Source: Devosia sp.
Lineage (GTDB): Bacteria > Pseudomonadota > Alphaproteobacteria > Rhizobiales > Devosiaceae
Assembly (NCBI GenBank): GCA_011322005.1
Contig: DROE01000115.1
Span: 1-6,310, forward strand
Length of the DNA: 6,310 nt
Direction of reading: 5' to 3'
Translations under genes and position numbers: made by a program
Notes under the pieces: model-generated
Database searches by the model: none
The model's input: only the letters and a program-made list of their open reading frames with translations
Told to the model about the DNA's origin: nothing
Shown here: piece by piece, positions 1 through 5,777 of the stretch
Position numbering within the stretch: the first letter of the stretch is position 1
Layout of the letters: each line of letters opens with the position of its first letter

Positions 1-1447
1 CGGTGAGGTTGCGCCAGCATTCGGCCACGGCCTGCTTGCCCCCCTCGAACGGGTCAGCTTCGCAATAGCGCGGGGTCACGTCGGAGGAAAAGGCCAGCGC
101 TTTCTCCTTATGCCCCTCAACGCGGATGACCCCGGCGTCGCCGCCCGGAAGCTGCAGCGAGTTGGATTGGATGAGCGTGTCATATTGCTCCCACACCCAG
201 CGCTTCGAGCACAGGTTTGGCGAGCCGACAAGGGCGAGCAGCGCCTCGGCAATATCGGTTTGAGGCAGGTCGCGGACCGGCTCGGCGGGCGGTTTGGTTT
301 CTGTCCACTCCCGGTCATATTCGGGGGCCTCGTCGCCAAGCTCGCGGATGGGCAGATTGGCCACCTCGGTGCCCTGCCACAGCACCCGGAAACGTAAATC
401 GTCGGTGGTTATGCCAACGGTGGCAAAGTCCAGTTCCCACTTTTCAAAAACAGCGCGGGCGGCGGCTTCTTTTTTAGGGTGCAGGACCATGAGCATGCGC
501 TCCTGGCTTTCCGAAAGCATCATCTCGTAAGCGGTCATGGCTTCTTCGCGCACCGGTACCTGGTCGAGGTCGAGTTCAATGCCAAGCCCGCCCTTGGCCC
601 CCATTTCGACCGCCGAACAGGTCAGCCCGGCCGCGCCCATATCCTGAATGGCGACCACCGCCCCGGTTTGCATGAGTTCGAGCGTTGCCTCCATCAGCCG
701 CTTTTCGGTGAACGGGTCGCCCACCTGCACGGTGGGGCGTTTGTGTTCAATGTCATCGTCAAATTCGGCCGAGGCCATGGTGGCGCCGCCAACCCCGTCA
801 CGTCCGGTTTTTGCCCCCAGATAAACCACCGGCAGGCCGACGCCTTTGGCCTCGGAGAGAAAGATTTTATCGGTGTCGGCAATACCGGCGGCAAAGGCGT
901 TGACCAGAATGTTGCCATTGTAGCGCGGGTCGAACTCTGTTTCGCCGCCCACGGTGGGCACGCCAAAGCAGTTGCCATAGCCGCCAATTCCGGCAACCAC
1001 CCCGGACACCAGATGCCGGGTTTTTTCATGGGCTGGCGCGCCGAACCTGAGCGCATTCATGGCCGCAACGGGGCGGGCGCCCATGGTGAACACATCGCGC
1101 AAAATGCCGCCGATGCCGGTGGCCGCGCCCTGATAGGGTTCGATGAAAGAGGGGTGGTTGTGGCTCTCCATCTTGAAAATCACCGCCTGCCCGTCGCCGA
1201 TATCAACAACTCCGGCGTTTTCGCCTGGCCCGTGAATGACGCGCGGGCCCGTCGTGGGCAGGGTCCTCAGCCATTTTTTGGAACTTTTATAGGAGCAGTG
1301 CTCGTTCCACATGGCCGAAAAAATGCCAAGTTCGGTGAAGGAGGGCGCGCGCCCGATGAGGTCGAGGATTTTCTGGTATTCTTCCTCGTTCAACCCGTGG
1401 GCGGCGACAAGCAGGGGAGTGACGGCTGGTTCATTGGGGATGCTCAT
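1..1447 (-). CDS. purL: Phosphoribosylformylglycinamidine synthase subunit PurL (partial, 5' part)
   Basis: This is the large, synthetase subunit of FGAM synthase, which converts FGAR, ATP and ammonia (delivered from glutamine by PurQ) to FGAM in cytosolic de novo purine synthesis. The first 482 codons are present and the reading frame leaves the window at base 1; short-type PurL proteins are usually about 730-740 residues, so roughly a third is missing. Visible motifs are NEHCSYKSSKKWL (residues 48-60, with the conserved His50), ESHNHPSFIEP (94-104), the glycine-rich GAATGIGGILRD (107-118), VGDPFTEKRLMEA (242-254), QDMGAAGLT (268-276), SESQERM (312-318) and SLQLPGGDAG (430-439). The ATG overlaps the purQ stop as ATGA, which suggests translational coupling. 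A GGAGG lies only one base before the ATG, too close for ordinary use, but the residues after this ATG fit the usual N-terminus. No frameshift is seen, and base use matches purQ. Identification is secure. Confidence 0.97.
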   Translation of the reverse strand, partial: MSIPNEPAVTPLLVAAHGLNEEEYQKILDLIGRAPSFTELGIFSAMWNEHCSYKSSKKWLRTLPTTGPRVIHGPGENAGVVDIGDGQAVIFKMESHNHPSFIEPYQGAATGIGGILRDVFTMGARPVAAMNALRFGAPAHEKTRHLVSGVVAGIGGYGNCFGVPTVGGETEFDPRYNGNILVNAFAAGIADTDKIFLSEAKGVGLPVVYLGAKTGRDGVGGATMASAEFDDDIEHKRPTVQVGDPFTEKRLMEATLELMQTGAVVAIQDMGAAGLTCSAVEMGAKGGLGIELDLDQVPVREEAMTAYEMMLSESQERMLMVLHPKKEAAARAVFEKWELDFATVGITTDDLRFRVLWQGTEVANLPIRELGDEAPEYDREWTETKPPAEPVRDLPQTDIAEALLALVGSPNLCSKRWVWEQYDTLIQSNSLQLPGGDAGVIRVEGHKEKALAFSSDVTPRYCEADPFEGGKQAVAECWRNLT

Positions 1448-2115
1448 GCCTCCACCATCTCAAATAAGCCCTCGAACAGGGCGCGGCCATCGGTGCCGCC
1501 ATGGGCCGGTTCGATGAGGTTTTCGGGGTGGGGCATCAGGCCGAGTATGTTCTTTTGCTTGTTGAATACTCCGGCGATATTATTGATGGAGCCGTTGGGG
1601 TTGGTGCCGTTGGCATAACGAAAGGCAACCTGATTGTTGCCCTCGATGGCGGCCAGTGTTTCCGGGGCGGCGAAAAAGTTGCCGTCATGGTGGGCAACGG
1701 GGCAGCGGATAATCTGTCCCTTTTTGTAGCGAGAGGTAAAAGCCGTGTTGACGTTTGTGACCTCAAGCGAGACTTCGCGGCAGACGAATTTGAGGGAGGC
1801 GTTGCGCATCAGGGTGCCGGGCAACAGACCCGCTTCGGTCAGAATCTGAAAGCCGTTGCACACCCCGAGCACGCCAACCCCCCTGGCAGCGGCGAGGGCC
1901 ACCTGCTCCATGATGGGAGAGCGAGCCGCGATTGCCCCGGAACGCAGATAGTCGCCATAGGAAAATCCGCCGGGAATGACGATGAGGTCAGTGTCGGGCA
2001 GGGAAGTGTCCTTGTGCCAGACCAGAGCGGGGGAGGTGCCACAAACCGAGGCAATAGCGGCAATCATGTCGCGGTCACGATTGGAGCCGGGAAACTGAAT
2101 GAGGGCTGTTTTCAT
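1444..2115 (-). CDS. purQ: Phosphoribosylformylglycinamidine synthase subunit PurQ (glutamine amidotransferase)
   Basis: This is the class I glutaminase subunit of FGAM synthase. It hydrolyses glutamine and channels ammonia to PurL, with PurS bridging the two. The protein has 223 residues, normal for the family. The N-terminus MKTALIQFPGSNRDRD is typical. The oxyanion-region motif PGGFSYGDYLRSG spans residues 48-60, the nucleophile lies in GVCNGFQ (Cys86), and the other catalytic residues are in MPHPE (His196, Glu198). Its stop overlaps the purL start by four bases (ATGA), so the two are surely co-transcribed. I see no clear Shine-Dalgarno before the ATG, only a weak purine run (GAAAAG). A probable terminator of the preceding gene ends about 70 bases upstream, so purQL may need its own promoter in that short space, or may depend on read-through. 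I could not identify a convincing promoter there. Confidence 0.97.
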   Translation of the reverse strand: MKTALIQFPGSNRDRDMIAAIASVCGTSPALVWHKDTSLPDTDLIVIPGGFSYGDYLRSGAIAARSPIMEQVALAAARGVGVLGVCNGFQILTEAGLLPGTLMRNASLKFVCREVSLEVTNVNTAFTSRYKKGQIIRCPVAHHDGNFFAAPETLAAIEGNNQVAFRYANGTNPNGSINNIAGVFNKQKNILGLMPHPENLIEPAHGGTDGRALFEGLFEMVEA

Positions 2116-2184
2116 GCCGCGAGCTTTTCAAGGGTGGCGCTTGGCTGCCCTTGTTCACAGTCCGGCAGGAAATGGCAAGAGAAA

Positions 2185-2214
2185 AGGCGTAAAAAACCCT
2201 CGTTTTTCACGCCT
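2185..2214 (-). terminator. Probable intrinsic terminator after the acyltransferase gene
   Basis: An inverted repeat has outer arms AGGCGT/ACGCCT, one A-C mismatch, then five A-T pairs closing on the loop CCCTCG (2197-2202). Read on the minus strand, the stem is followed by TTTTCTCTT. It begins 23 bases after the acyltransferase stop (2238-2240) and lies before purQ. The inner stem is A-T rich and the T-run is imperfect, so its strength is uncertain. On the plus strand no T-run follows outside the stem, so it reads best as a minus-strand terminator. Confidence 0.55.
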
Positions 2215-2237
2215 GAATTGATGTGATGGCCGGTGGT

Positions 2238-3320
2238 CTACTCCGCCGGAACCGGGCTGGCTTTTGCCTTGGCCGAAAGCGAACCCGGTGTGCCCGGAAT
2301 ATGGGCCCAGGCGGGGCGGGTGAACAGGAAGGTTCCCCAGCCGGTTTTCCTGATCATCCAGAACAGTATTAGCGGCGAAATCAGCGCAATCAGCAGCACC
2401 ACCGCCGAAAGGGGGCCGGTTTCGGTTATCAGCCCGAGGCGCAGCAATATCTCGCGGCTGATGGCCATGGGAAGCGAAAAGGCCAGATAGATGACAATGG
2501 AGTTCTGGCCCATATAACGCAGCCAGTTCATGGCGTCAAAGCGCGAGAACAGGGCGGCGGTGATGCACACGGCCAGCGCGCCAACAAGGGCCAGCACCAG
2601 ATGCAGGCCGGGCAGGGCGGCGTATCCCATCTCGAAATGGTCGGGCATGGCCTTGAACTCGGGCAGGAACACCAGCGCGCCATTGAGCACCGCCCAAACT
2701 CCAAGGGTGCCGACAATGGCAAGGGGGCGGGAAATGAACCAGTCCACCAGCCTGAAGATCTGCGGCGCAAACACATAGCCTGCATAGAAGTAAATCAGAT
2801 ATTCCGAATAGTAGTCGATGGCGTAACCCGGCCCGTCAACGGGGGCGATTTGCAGGGCGGCGGCAAAAGCCAGCATGGCCCAGTGAGGGATTTTCATGGC
2901 GTGGGCAATTTTTGCTGTCAGCGAGAAAAAGGCCAGCACATAGATAAACCACAGCATGGAATAGGGGTCGATAACCGCCCAACCCAGCCAGGACAGGGCC
3001 CGGCCCGGTTCGCCCGAGAAGATGGCGACCTTGACCACAATCAGAATGAAGGCCCACAGCGCGTAAAAATACAGGTAATGCCCCACCCGCCGGTCAACAA
3101 AACGGGCCCAGTCGCGCCCGATGACCGCGGACAGGAACAGCCCCGAAATCAGGAAAAATTCGGGCATGCGGAAGGGGGTGGCAAAACCGATGACATAGTG
3201 CAAAAACCCGGTGCCCCCGGTGGCCTCGCCCACCGAATTGGCCGCATAAAGCATCACCACCAGAATGATGGATATGCCCTTGGCCGTATCAACCCAGTCC
3301 AGTCTCTTGCCTTGCGCCAT
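2238..3320 (-). CDS. Acyltransferase family 3 integral membrane protein with atypical His-to-Tyr position
   Basis: This is a 360-residue polytopic membrane protein of the Acyl_transf_3 type, a family that moves acyl groups onto sugars or other envelope molecules at the inner membrane. The N-terminus carries the family signature RLDWVDTAKGISIILVV (residues 6-22), followed by FRMPEFFLISGLF (50-62). About ten hydrophobic segments follow, around residues 16-34, 52-68, 83-101, 121-138, 147-160, 172-189, 199-219, 236-257, 271-288 and 303-323. The late motif GQNSIVIYL (271-279) is also typical. Position 25, where the family normally has its catalytic His at the end of the LVVxxH motif, is Tyr (codon TAT at 3248-3246). 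Enzymatic activity is therefore doubtful or altered. The ATG has a good ribosome binding site, GAGGAA seven bases upstream. The C-terminal 30 residues are polar and Ala/Pro/Lys rich. The gene sits between purS and purQ without an obvious purine role. The substrate cannot be predicted. Confidence 0.87.
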   Translation of the reverse strand: MAQGKRLDWVDTAKGISIILVVMLYAANSVGEATGGTGFLHYVIGFATPFRMPEFFLISGLFLSAVIGRDWARFVDRRVGHYLYFYALWAFILIVVKVAIFSGEPGRALSWLGWAVIDPYSMLWFIYVLAFFSLTAKIAHAMKIPHWAMLAFAAALQIAPVDGPGYAIDYYSEYLIYFYAGYVFAPQIFRLVDWFISRPLAIVGTLGVWAVLNGALVFLPEFKAMPDHFEMGYAALPGLHLVLALVGALAVCITAALFSRFDAMNWLRYMGQNSIVIYLAFSLPMAISREILLRLGLITETGPLSAVVLLIALISPLILFWMIRKTGWGTFLFTRPAWAHIPGTPGSLSAKAKASPVPAE

Positions 3321-3360
3321 TTGCTTTTTCCTCAGTCACAGGTTCCGCGTTTCTGTGGGG

Positions 3361-3366
3361 ATAATA
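3361..3366 (-). promoter_or_regulatory. Possible -10 element for the acyltransferase gene
   Basis: On the minus strand these bases read TATTAT, one mismatch from the consensus -10 hexamer, about 40 bases before the ATG at 3320. The matching -35 region is weak (ACTTTT at a 16-base spacing). It would give a leader of about 33 bases containing the GAGGAA ribosome binding site. This is a candidate only. Confidence 0.25.
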
Positions 3367-3445
3367 ACGCAACAGGGGAGGCAAAAGTGTTCACGGGCGT
3401 GTGAAGTGGAGCAATTTCAAGTGTTTACCTTAACGCTTCACTTAA

Positions 3446-3458
3446 CATTGTAACAATG
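3446..3458. promoter_or_regulatory. Perfect 13-base palindrome CATTGTaACAATG, possible operator
   Basis: Six-base arms CATTGT and ACAATG flank a single central base. It lies about 125 bases upstream of the acyltransferase start and about 80 bases upstream of the possible -10. A second, looser inverted repeat lies between it and the gene: GTGAAG near 3401 and CTTCAC at 3436-3441. Perfect odd-centred palindromes of this size are typical binding sites of dimeric repressors, but no regulator gene is in the window, so its role is inferred only. Confidence 0.3.
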
Positions 3459-3491
3459 AGGGGTGCGGGGCGGGGGTGTTTGGCGGGACGA

Positions 3492-3549
3492 GACCCCGGA
3501 TTAAACCCGGGGGATGGGTGGGACAGGTGACGCAGATAGGATATGTCCC
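3492..3549. repeat. REP-like GC-rich hairpins (CCCCGG-ATTAAAC-CCGGGG plus GGGACA/TGTCCC)
   Basis: CCCCGG (3494-3499) and CCGGGG (3507-3512) form a perfect six-base stem around ATTAAAC. A second inverted repeat follows directly: GGGACA at 3520-3525 and TGTCCC at 3544-3549. The 11-base word GACCCCGGATT at 3492-3502 recurs in the same orientation at 6164-6174, beside the insertion sequence. That recurrence indicates a dispersed family rather than a one-off terminator. Confidence 0.55.
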
Positions 3550-3562
3550 CCCAATTTCCCCC

Positions 3563-3669
3563 GTCATTGCGAGCGAACAAGGGTGAGCGCGGCAATCCAG
3601 AATTGTTGAATGTTGTACAGGCAAGTTAGGATATTGGATTGCTTCGTCGCAGCCGCTCCTCGCAACGAC
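3563..3669. repeat. Dispersed 107-base imperfect palindrome of alphaproteobacterial type
   Basis: The outer arms are GTCATTGCGAGCG (3563-3575) and, inverted, CGCTCCTCGCAACGAC (3654-3669). The inner arms are GCAATCCA (3592-3599) and TGGATTGC (3635-3642). The whole could fold as a long interrupted hairpin around a 35-base centre. Sequences of this form are familiar as multicopy intergenic elements in many alphaproteobacterial genomes; this is from general knowledge, and only one copy is visible here. The mismatches between the arms suggest an old copy. Confidence 0.65.
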
Positions 3670-3683
3670 ATTTCCTTTCTTGG

Positions 3684-3728
3684 CCCTTCCCCTCTCCCTT
3701 TTGCGGGGAGGGGTCAGGGGTGGGGGGC
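3684..3728. repeat. C-rich/G-rich dispersed hairpin
   Basis: A C/T-rich arm (CCCCTCTCCC, 3689-3698) is followed by a short spacer and a G-rich arm (GGGGAGGGG, 3705-3713), with a further GGGGTGGGGGGC to 3728. Elements with the wording 'cccctctccc...ggggaggggtcaggggt' are common intergenic repeats in proteobacteria, again from general knowledge. It lies only 15 bases from the 107-base palindrome, so this gap has collected several families. Confidence 0.5.
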
Positions 3729-3797
3729 AAGAAAAGTCAGCGAATGCGGAACAGATTGCGGATGGCAAACAGGTCAAGGGACCGTTGTTTGTCCATG

Positions 3798-3893
3798 TCA
3801 AATCAACAAAAACAACAAAGCGGACGTCGGTGGCGACAGGACCAGCGCCGGAAATGCAAACGGAAGAACAAAGACAAGGGTAAACACAGACAT
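3798..3893 (-). CDS. Very short hydrophobic reading frame, doubtful
   Basis: A 31-codon frame begins MSVFTLVFVLPFAF and ends in LLFLLI, almost wholly apolar with no charged residue. Its ATG follows the DUF1304 stop by 22 bases, and AGGA lies ten bases before it. It could be a tiny membrane peptide co-transcribed with the DUF1304 gene. The hydrophobicity may equally be an accident of T-rich sequence on this strand, and I recognise no family. Treat it as a candidate only. Confidence 0.15.
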   Translation of the reverse strand: MSVFTLVFVLPFAFPALVLSPPTSALLFLLI

Positions 3894-3915
3894 CTGAATG
3901 GTTTCCTTTTGTCCG

Positions 3916-4281
3916 TCAGGTCAGCCAGACCAGCGCCAGCGCGGCAAGGGCGGGCAGGGCCTGAATGTATAATATGGCGCGCGAGGCGGTGGCAGCGCCA
4001 TAGAGGCCGGCGGCGATGACGCAGGCGAGGAAAAACGTGGCGATTGGAATGGCTGCATCCGACGCACCGAGCGGATAAAGGCTCCACAGCAGTCCGGCGG
4101 CCAGAAAACCGTTATAAAGCCCCTGATTGGCGGCCAGCACCCTGGACTGGCGGGCAAAATCAGGTTTCAGCCCGAAAGTCTTGCGGCCGATCGGCTTTTC
4201 CCACAGGAACATTTCCAGCACCAGAAACCAGATGTGCAGCAAAGCAACTATGCCGATCAGAACTTGGGCAAAAATCGACAT
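3916..4281 (-). CDS. DUF1304-type small integral membrane protein
   Basis: This 121-residue protein has four predicted membrane helices, around residues 2-24, 50-69, 76-95 and 101-120. The family-like features are VLEMFLWEKPIGRKTFGL (residues 21-38) after the first helix and ANQGLYNGFLAAGLLW (51-66) in the second. These match the DUF1304 family of small inner-membrane proteins, whose function is not established. I chose the ATG at 4281 because AAGGGAG lies eight bases before it and the hydrophobic N-terminus begins right there. A longer frame is open upstream to 4470, but its added residues are polar, low in family character, and overlap a different short frame. The gene follows purS on the same strand after 221 bases, so it may share the purCS transcript, though no functional link to purine synthesis is known to me. 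Confidence 0.85.
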   Translation of the reverse strand: MSIFAQVLIGIVALLHIWFLVLEMFLWEKPIGRKTFGLKPDFARQSRVLAANQGLYNGFLAAGLLWSLYPLGASDAAIPIATFFLACVIAAGLYGAATASRAILYIQALPALAALALVWLT

Positions 4282-4361
4282 AAGGCGTGCTCCCTTGCGA
4301 TTGAATGACAAGGATAGCTTTGAATTAGTATTTTGGAAAGAGGAACGACCCGGGGAAAGCC

Positions 4362-4451
4362 CTAGTCGCCCACAGGCACCAGCGCATAAGGGGCGGCCAT
4401 CAGGGCCATGGTGATGAAAAACAAGGCTGTAAGAGCAACTCTGCGAACCAT
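4362..4451 (-). CDS. Possible 29-residue single-span membrane peptide
   Basis: This short frame encodes a peptide beginning MVRRVALTALFFITMALMAA and ending in PVGD. It has two arginines at the N-terminus, a hydrophobic run of about 20 residues and a short polar tail: the layout of a single-pass membrane microprotein or a signal-like peptide. GGAA lies ten bases before the ATG. It fills part of the 221-base gap between purS and the DUF1304 gene, on the same strand, starting 51 bases after the purS stop. No other plausible gene covers these bases. I do not recognise a family, and a frame this short could be chance. Confidence 0.35.
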   Translation of the reverse strand: MVRRVALTALFFITMALMAAPYALVPVGD

Positions 4452-4502
4452 TTTTGCGACGTTCCGACAAGATAGGAGTTTAGAGAAAATGCGTAGAATC
4501 CG

Positions 4503-4745
4503 TTAACCGGTTATGCTCACCGTATAATCCTCAATTACCGTGTTTGCCAACAGTTTTTCGCACATATCGTTAAGTAAGTTCAAAGCTGTGTCTTTGTTGC
4601 AATCGGTCAGCTCGATGTCGAAGACCTTGCCCTGACGTACGGCACCAATACCGGTAAATCCAAGACTGCCCAGAGCACCTTCTATCGCCTGGCCTTGGGG
4701 GTCCAGGACGCCGTTCTTGAGGGTGACGGTGACGCGGGCTTTCAT
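4503..4745 (-). CDS. purS: Phosphoribosylformylglycinamidine synthase subunit PurS
   Basis: PurS is the small dimeric subunit that bridges PurQ and PurL in the three-part FGAM synthase and helps ammonia channelling. The protein has 80 residues, the usual length. It has the conserved start MKARVTVTLKNGVLDPQGQAI, followed by the LGSLGFTGIGAVRQGKVFDIEL segment (from about residue 26) and a C-terminal VIEDYTVSI. An in-frame TTG lies two codons upstream, but it is only three bases after the AGGA ribosome binding site. The ATG at 4745 is nine bases from it and gives the family N-terminus, so the ATG is preferred. The gene is 40 bases downstream of purC on the same strand, consistent with one operon. 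Its partners purQ and purL are not adjacent but about 2.4 kb further on. Confidence 0.96.
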   Translation of the reverse strand: MKARVTVTLKNGVLDPQGQAIEGALGSLGFTGIGAVRQGKVFDIELTDCNKDTALNLLNDMCEKLLANTVIEDYTVSITG

Positions 4746-4785
4746 GGGCAATATTCCTGTTTGAACGGTGCTACTTGACCGGTAT

Positions 4786-5550
4786 TTATTTTACCAGTCT
4801 TGGCCCGGTGGTCAGGGCATTTTCGGTTTCGGTGAGAATGCCCAGACGCTGGGCAACGTCGCGATAGGTGTCAATCAGACTGCCTAAATCCTCGCGGAAC
4901 ACGTCCTTGTCCAGCTTCTTTCGTGTTTTCACGTCCCACAGGCGGCACGAATCGGGGGAGATTTCATCGGCGACCACGATGCGCATCATATCGCCCTCGA
5001 ACTGCCGCCCGCACTCGATTTTGAAATCCACCAGTTGGATGCCGACCCCGGCGAAAAGGCCGGTCAGAAAGTCGTTGACGCGCACGCCAAGCGACATGAT
5101 GTCGTCCAGCTCCTGCGGGGAGGCCCAGCCAAAGGCGGTGATGTGCTCTTCGGAAATCAAGGGGTCGCCCAGCGCGTCGTCCTTATAATAGAACTCGATG
5201 ATGGAGCGGGGCAGGCGGGTGCCCGTCTCAAGACCCAGCCGTTTGGCGATGGAGCCGGCGGCGACATTGCGCACCACCACCTCAAGGGGAATAACCTCGA
5301 CCTCCTTGATGAGCTGTTCGCGCATGTTCAGGCGGCGAATGAAATGGGTAGGCACACCAAGCGTATTGAGTTTTGAAAAGATAAACTCTGAAATGCGGTT
5401 GTTGAGCACGCCCTTGCCATCGACAATTTCATGCTTCTTGCCGTTGAAGGCGGTAGCATCATCCTTGAAATGCTGCACCAGAGTGCCCGCTTCCGGCCCC
5501 TCATAAAGGGTTTTGGCCTTGCCTTCGTAGATTTTTCTTCTGCGGCTCAT
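4786..5550 (-). CDS. purC: Phosphoribosylaminoimidazole-succinocarboxamide synthase (SAICAR synthetase)
   Basis: PurC condenses CAIR with aspartate using ATP to form SAICAR in cytosolic purine synthesis. From the ATG at 5550 the protein has 254 residues, a normal single-domain length. Motifs include the N-terminal IYEGKAKTLYEG (residues 7-18), the substrate-loop VVVRNVAAGS (91-100), PLISEEHI (120-127), VDFKIECGR (174-182) and DEISPDSCRLWD (195-206). The frame stays open 48 codons further upstream, but those residues run through the divergent promoter region and have no family character. AGGA lies 12 bases before the chosen ATG, a rather long spacing. The gene heads the minus-strand group followed by purS 40 bases later, and is divergent from the ATP synthase inhibitor gene. 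All key motifs are intact. Confidence 0.97.
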   Translation of the reverse strand: MSRRRKIYEGKAKTLYEGPEAGTLVQHFKDDATAFNGKKHEIVDGKGVLNNRISEFIFSKLNTLGVPTHFIRRLNMREQLIKEVEVIPLEVVVRNVAAGSIAKRLGLETGTRLPRSIIEFYYKDDALGDPLISEEHITAFGWASPQELDDIMSLGVRVNDFLTGLFAGVGIQLVDFKIECGRQFEGDMMRIVVADEISPDSCRLWDVKTRKKLDKDVFREDLGSLIDTYRDVAQRLGILTETENALTTGPRLVK

Positions 5551-5641
5551 GTTAGATGGGTGTCCTGATGCTTGCCTGGCAGGTGTAAATGACTCACAAA
5601 AAACGGGGATGATGTGTCCGGCTTTTGGCCATTTTGGGCTC

Positions 5642-5657
5642 AAAAAGCAAGCTTTTT
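5642..5657. promoter_or_regulatory. Perfect inverted repeat AAAAAGC-AA-GCTTTTT in the purC upstream region
   Basis: Two seven-base arms around a two-base centre lie about 92 bases before the purC start and about 120 bases before the plus-strand inhibitor gene, within the 227-base divergent intergenic region. The spacer is too short for an RNA hairpin, so a protein binding site is more likely. I cannot name the regulator; the site does not resemble the E. coli PurR operator. Confidence 0.25.
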
Positions 5658-5682
5658 CGCATAGGGGGGAGCGGGTGCCGGT

Positions 5683-5711
5683 TTGACGTTGCAAGGCGCA
5701 CGCGAAACGCT
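5683..5711 (+). promoter_or_regulatory. Possible promoter for the ATPase inhibitor gene
   Basis: TTGACG at 5683-5688 is an excellent alphaproteobacterial -35 hexamer. At a 17-base spacing the -10 position reads AACGCT, which is poor, and a better CTTATG lies 21 bases away. The site would give a leader of roughly 60 bases. Support comes mostly from the -35 match and the position upstream of the gene. Confidence 0.25.
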
Positions 5712-5777
5712 TATGTCAAGGGCAATAGTGGGGGCCGCGAGGTGCCCGTTTTTTTTAACACACGGAGTGAGCATATA

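Larger units (their letters stand above)
3321..3915. other. Repeat-rich intergenic region without a convincing gene
   Basis: This stretch separates the DUF1304 gene from the acyltransferase gene. From left to right it holds the acyltransferase leader (about 3321-3445), the CATTGT palindrome, a CCCCGG/CCGGGG hairpin with a neighbouring GGGACA/TGTCCC inverted repeat, a 107-base imperfect palindrome, and a C-rich/G-rich hairpin. A unique-looking stretch (about 3729-3797) and a very short hydrophobic reading frame (3893-3798, minus) follow. Longer open frames here are translations of the repeats and overlap one another on both strands. No terminator of the usual stem plus T-run form is evident downstream of the DUF1304 stop. 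Confidence 0.7.

Noticed and set aside
479..1618. A 379-codon open frame on the plus strand
   Set aside because: It lies antisense to purL and the end of purQ, whose motifs are unmistakable. It has no recognisable domain and arises from GC-rich codon bias on the opposite strand.
1501..2226. A 241-codon plus-strand frame
   Set aside because: It is antisense to purQ throughout most of its length, with no family motif; a shadow frame.
2601..3404. A 267-codon plus-strand frame
   Set aside because: It is antisense to the acyltransferase gene, His/Gln/Gly rich with no domain; a shadow of the membrane protein's codons.
3442..3801. A 119-codon minus-strand frame with PPLTPPRKRERG-like and DEAIQ-like segments
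   Set aside because: Its sequence is the direct translation of the C-rich hairpin and the 107-base palindrome. Such repeat-derived peptides appear in many genomes as false proteins.
3639..4019. A 126-codon very basic plus-strand frame
   Set aside because: It starts inside a repeat, runs antisense into the DUF1304 gene, and has low-complexity Lys/Arg content only.
4282..4470. N-terminal extension of the DUF1304 protein to an upstream start
   Set aside because: The added residues lack family character. The internal ATG at 4281 has a good ribosome binding site and begins the first membrane helix directly.
4504..4513. TAACCGGTTA palindrome at the purS stop codon
   Set aside because: It has no loop for an RNA hairpin, lies largely within coding sequence, and has no second copy nearby; likely chance.
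5551..5694. 48-residue N-terminal extension of PurC
   Set aside because: The family N-terminus starts at MSRRRKIYEG. The extension covers the divergent promoter region.
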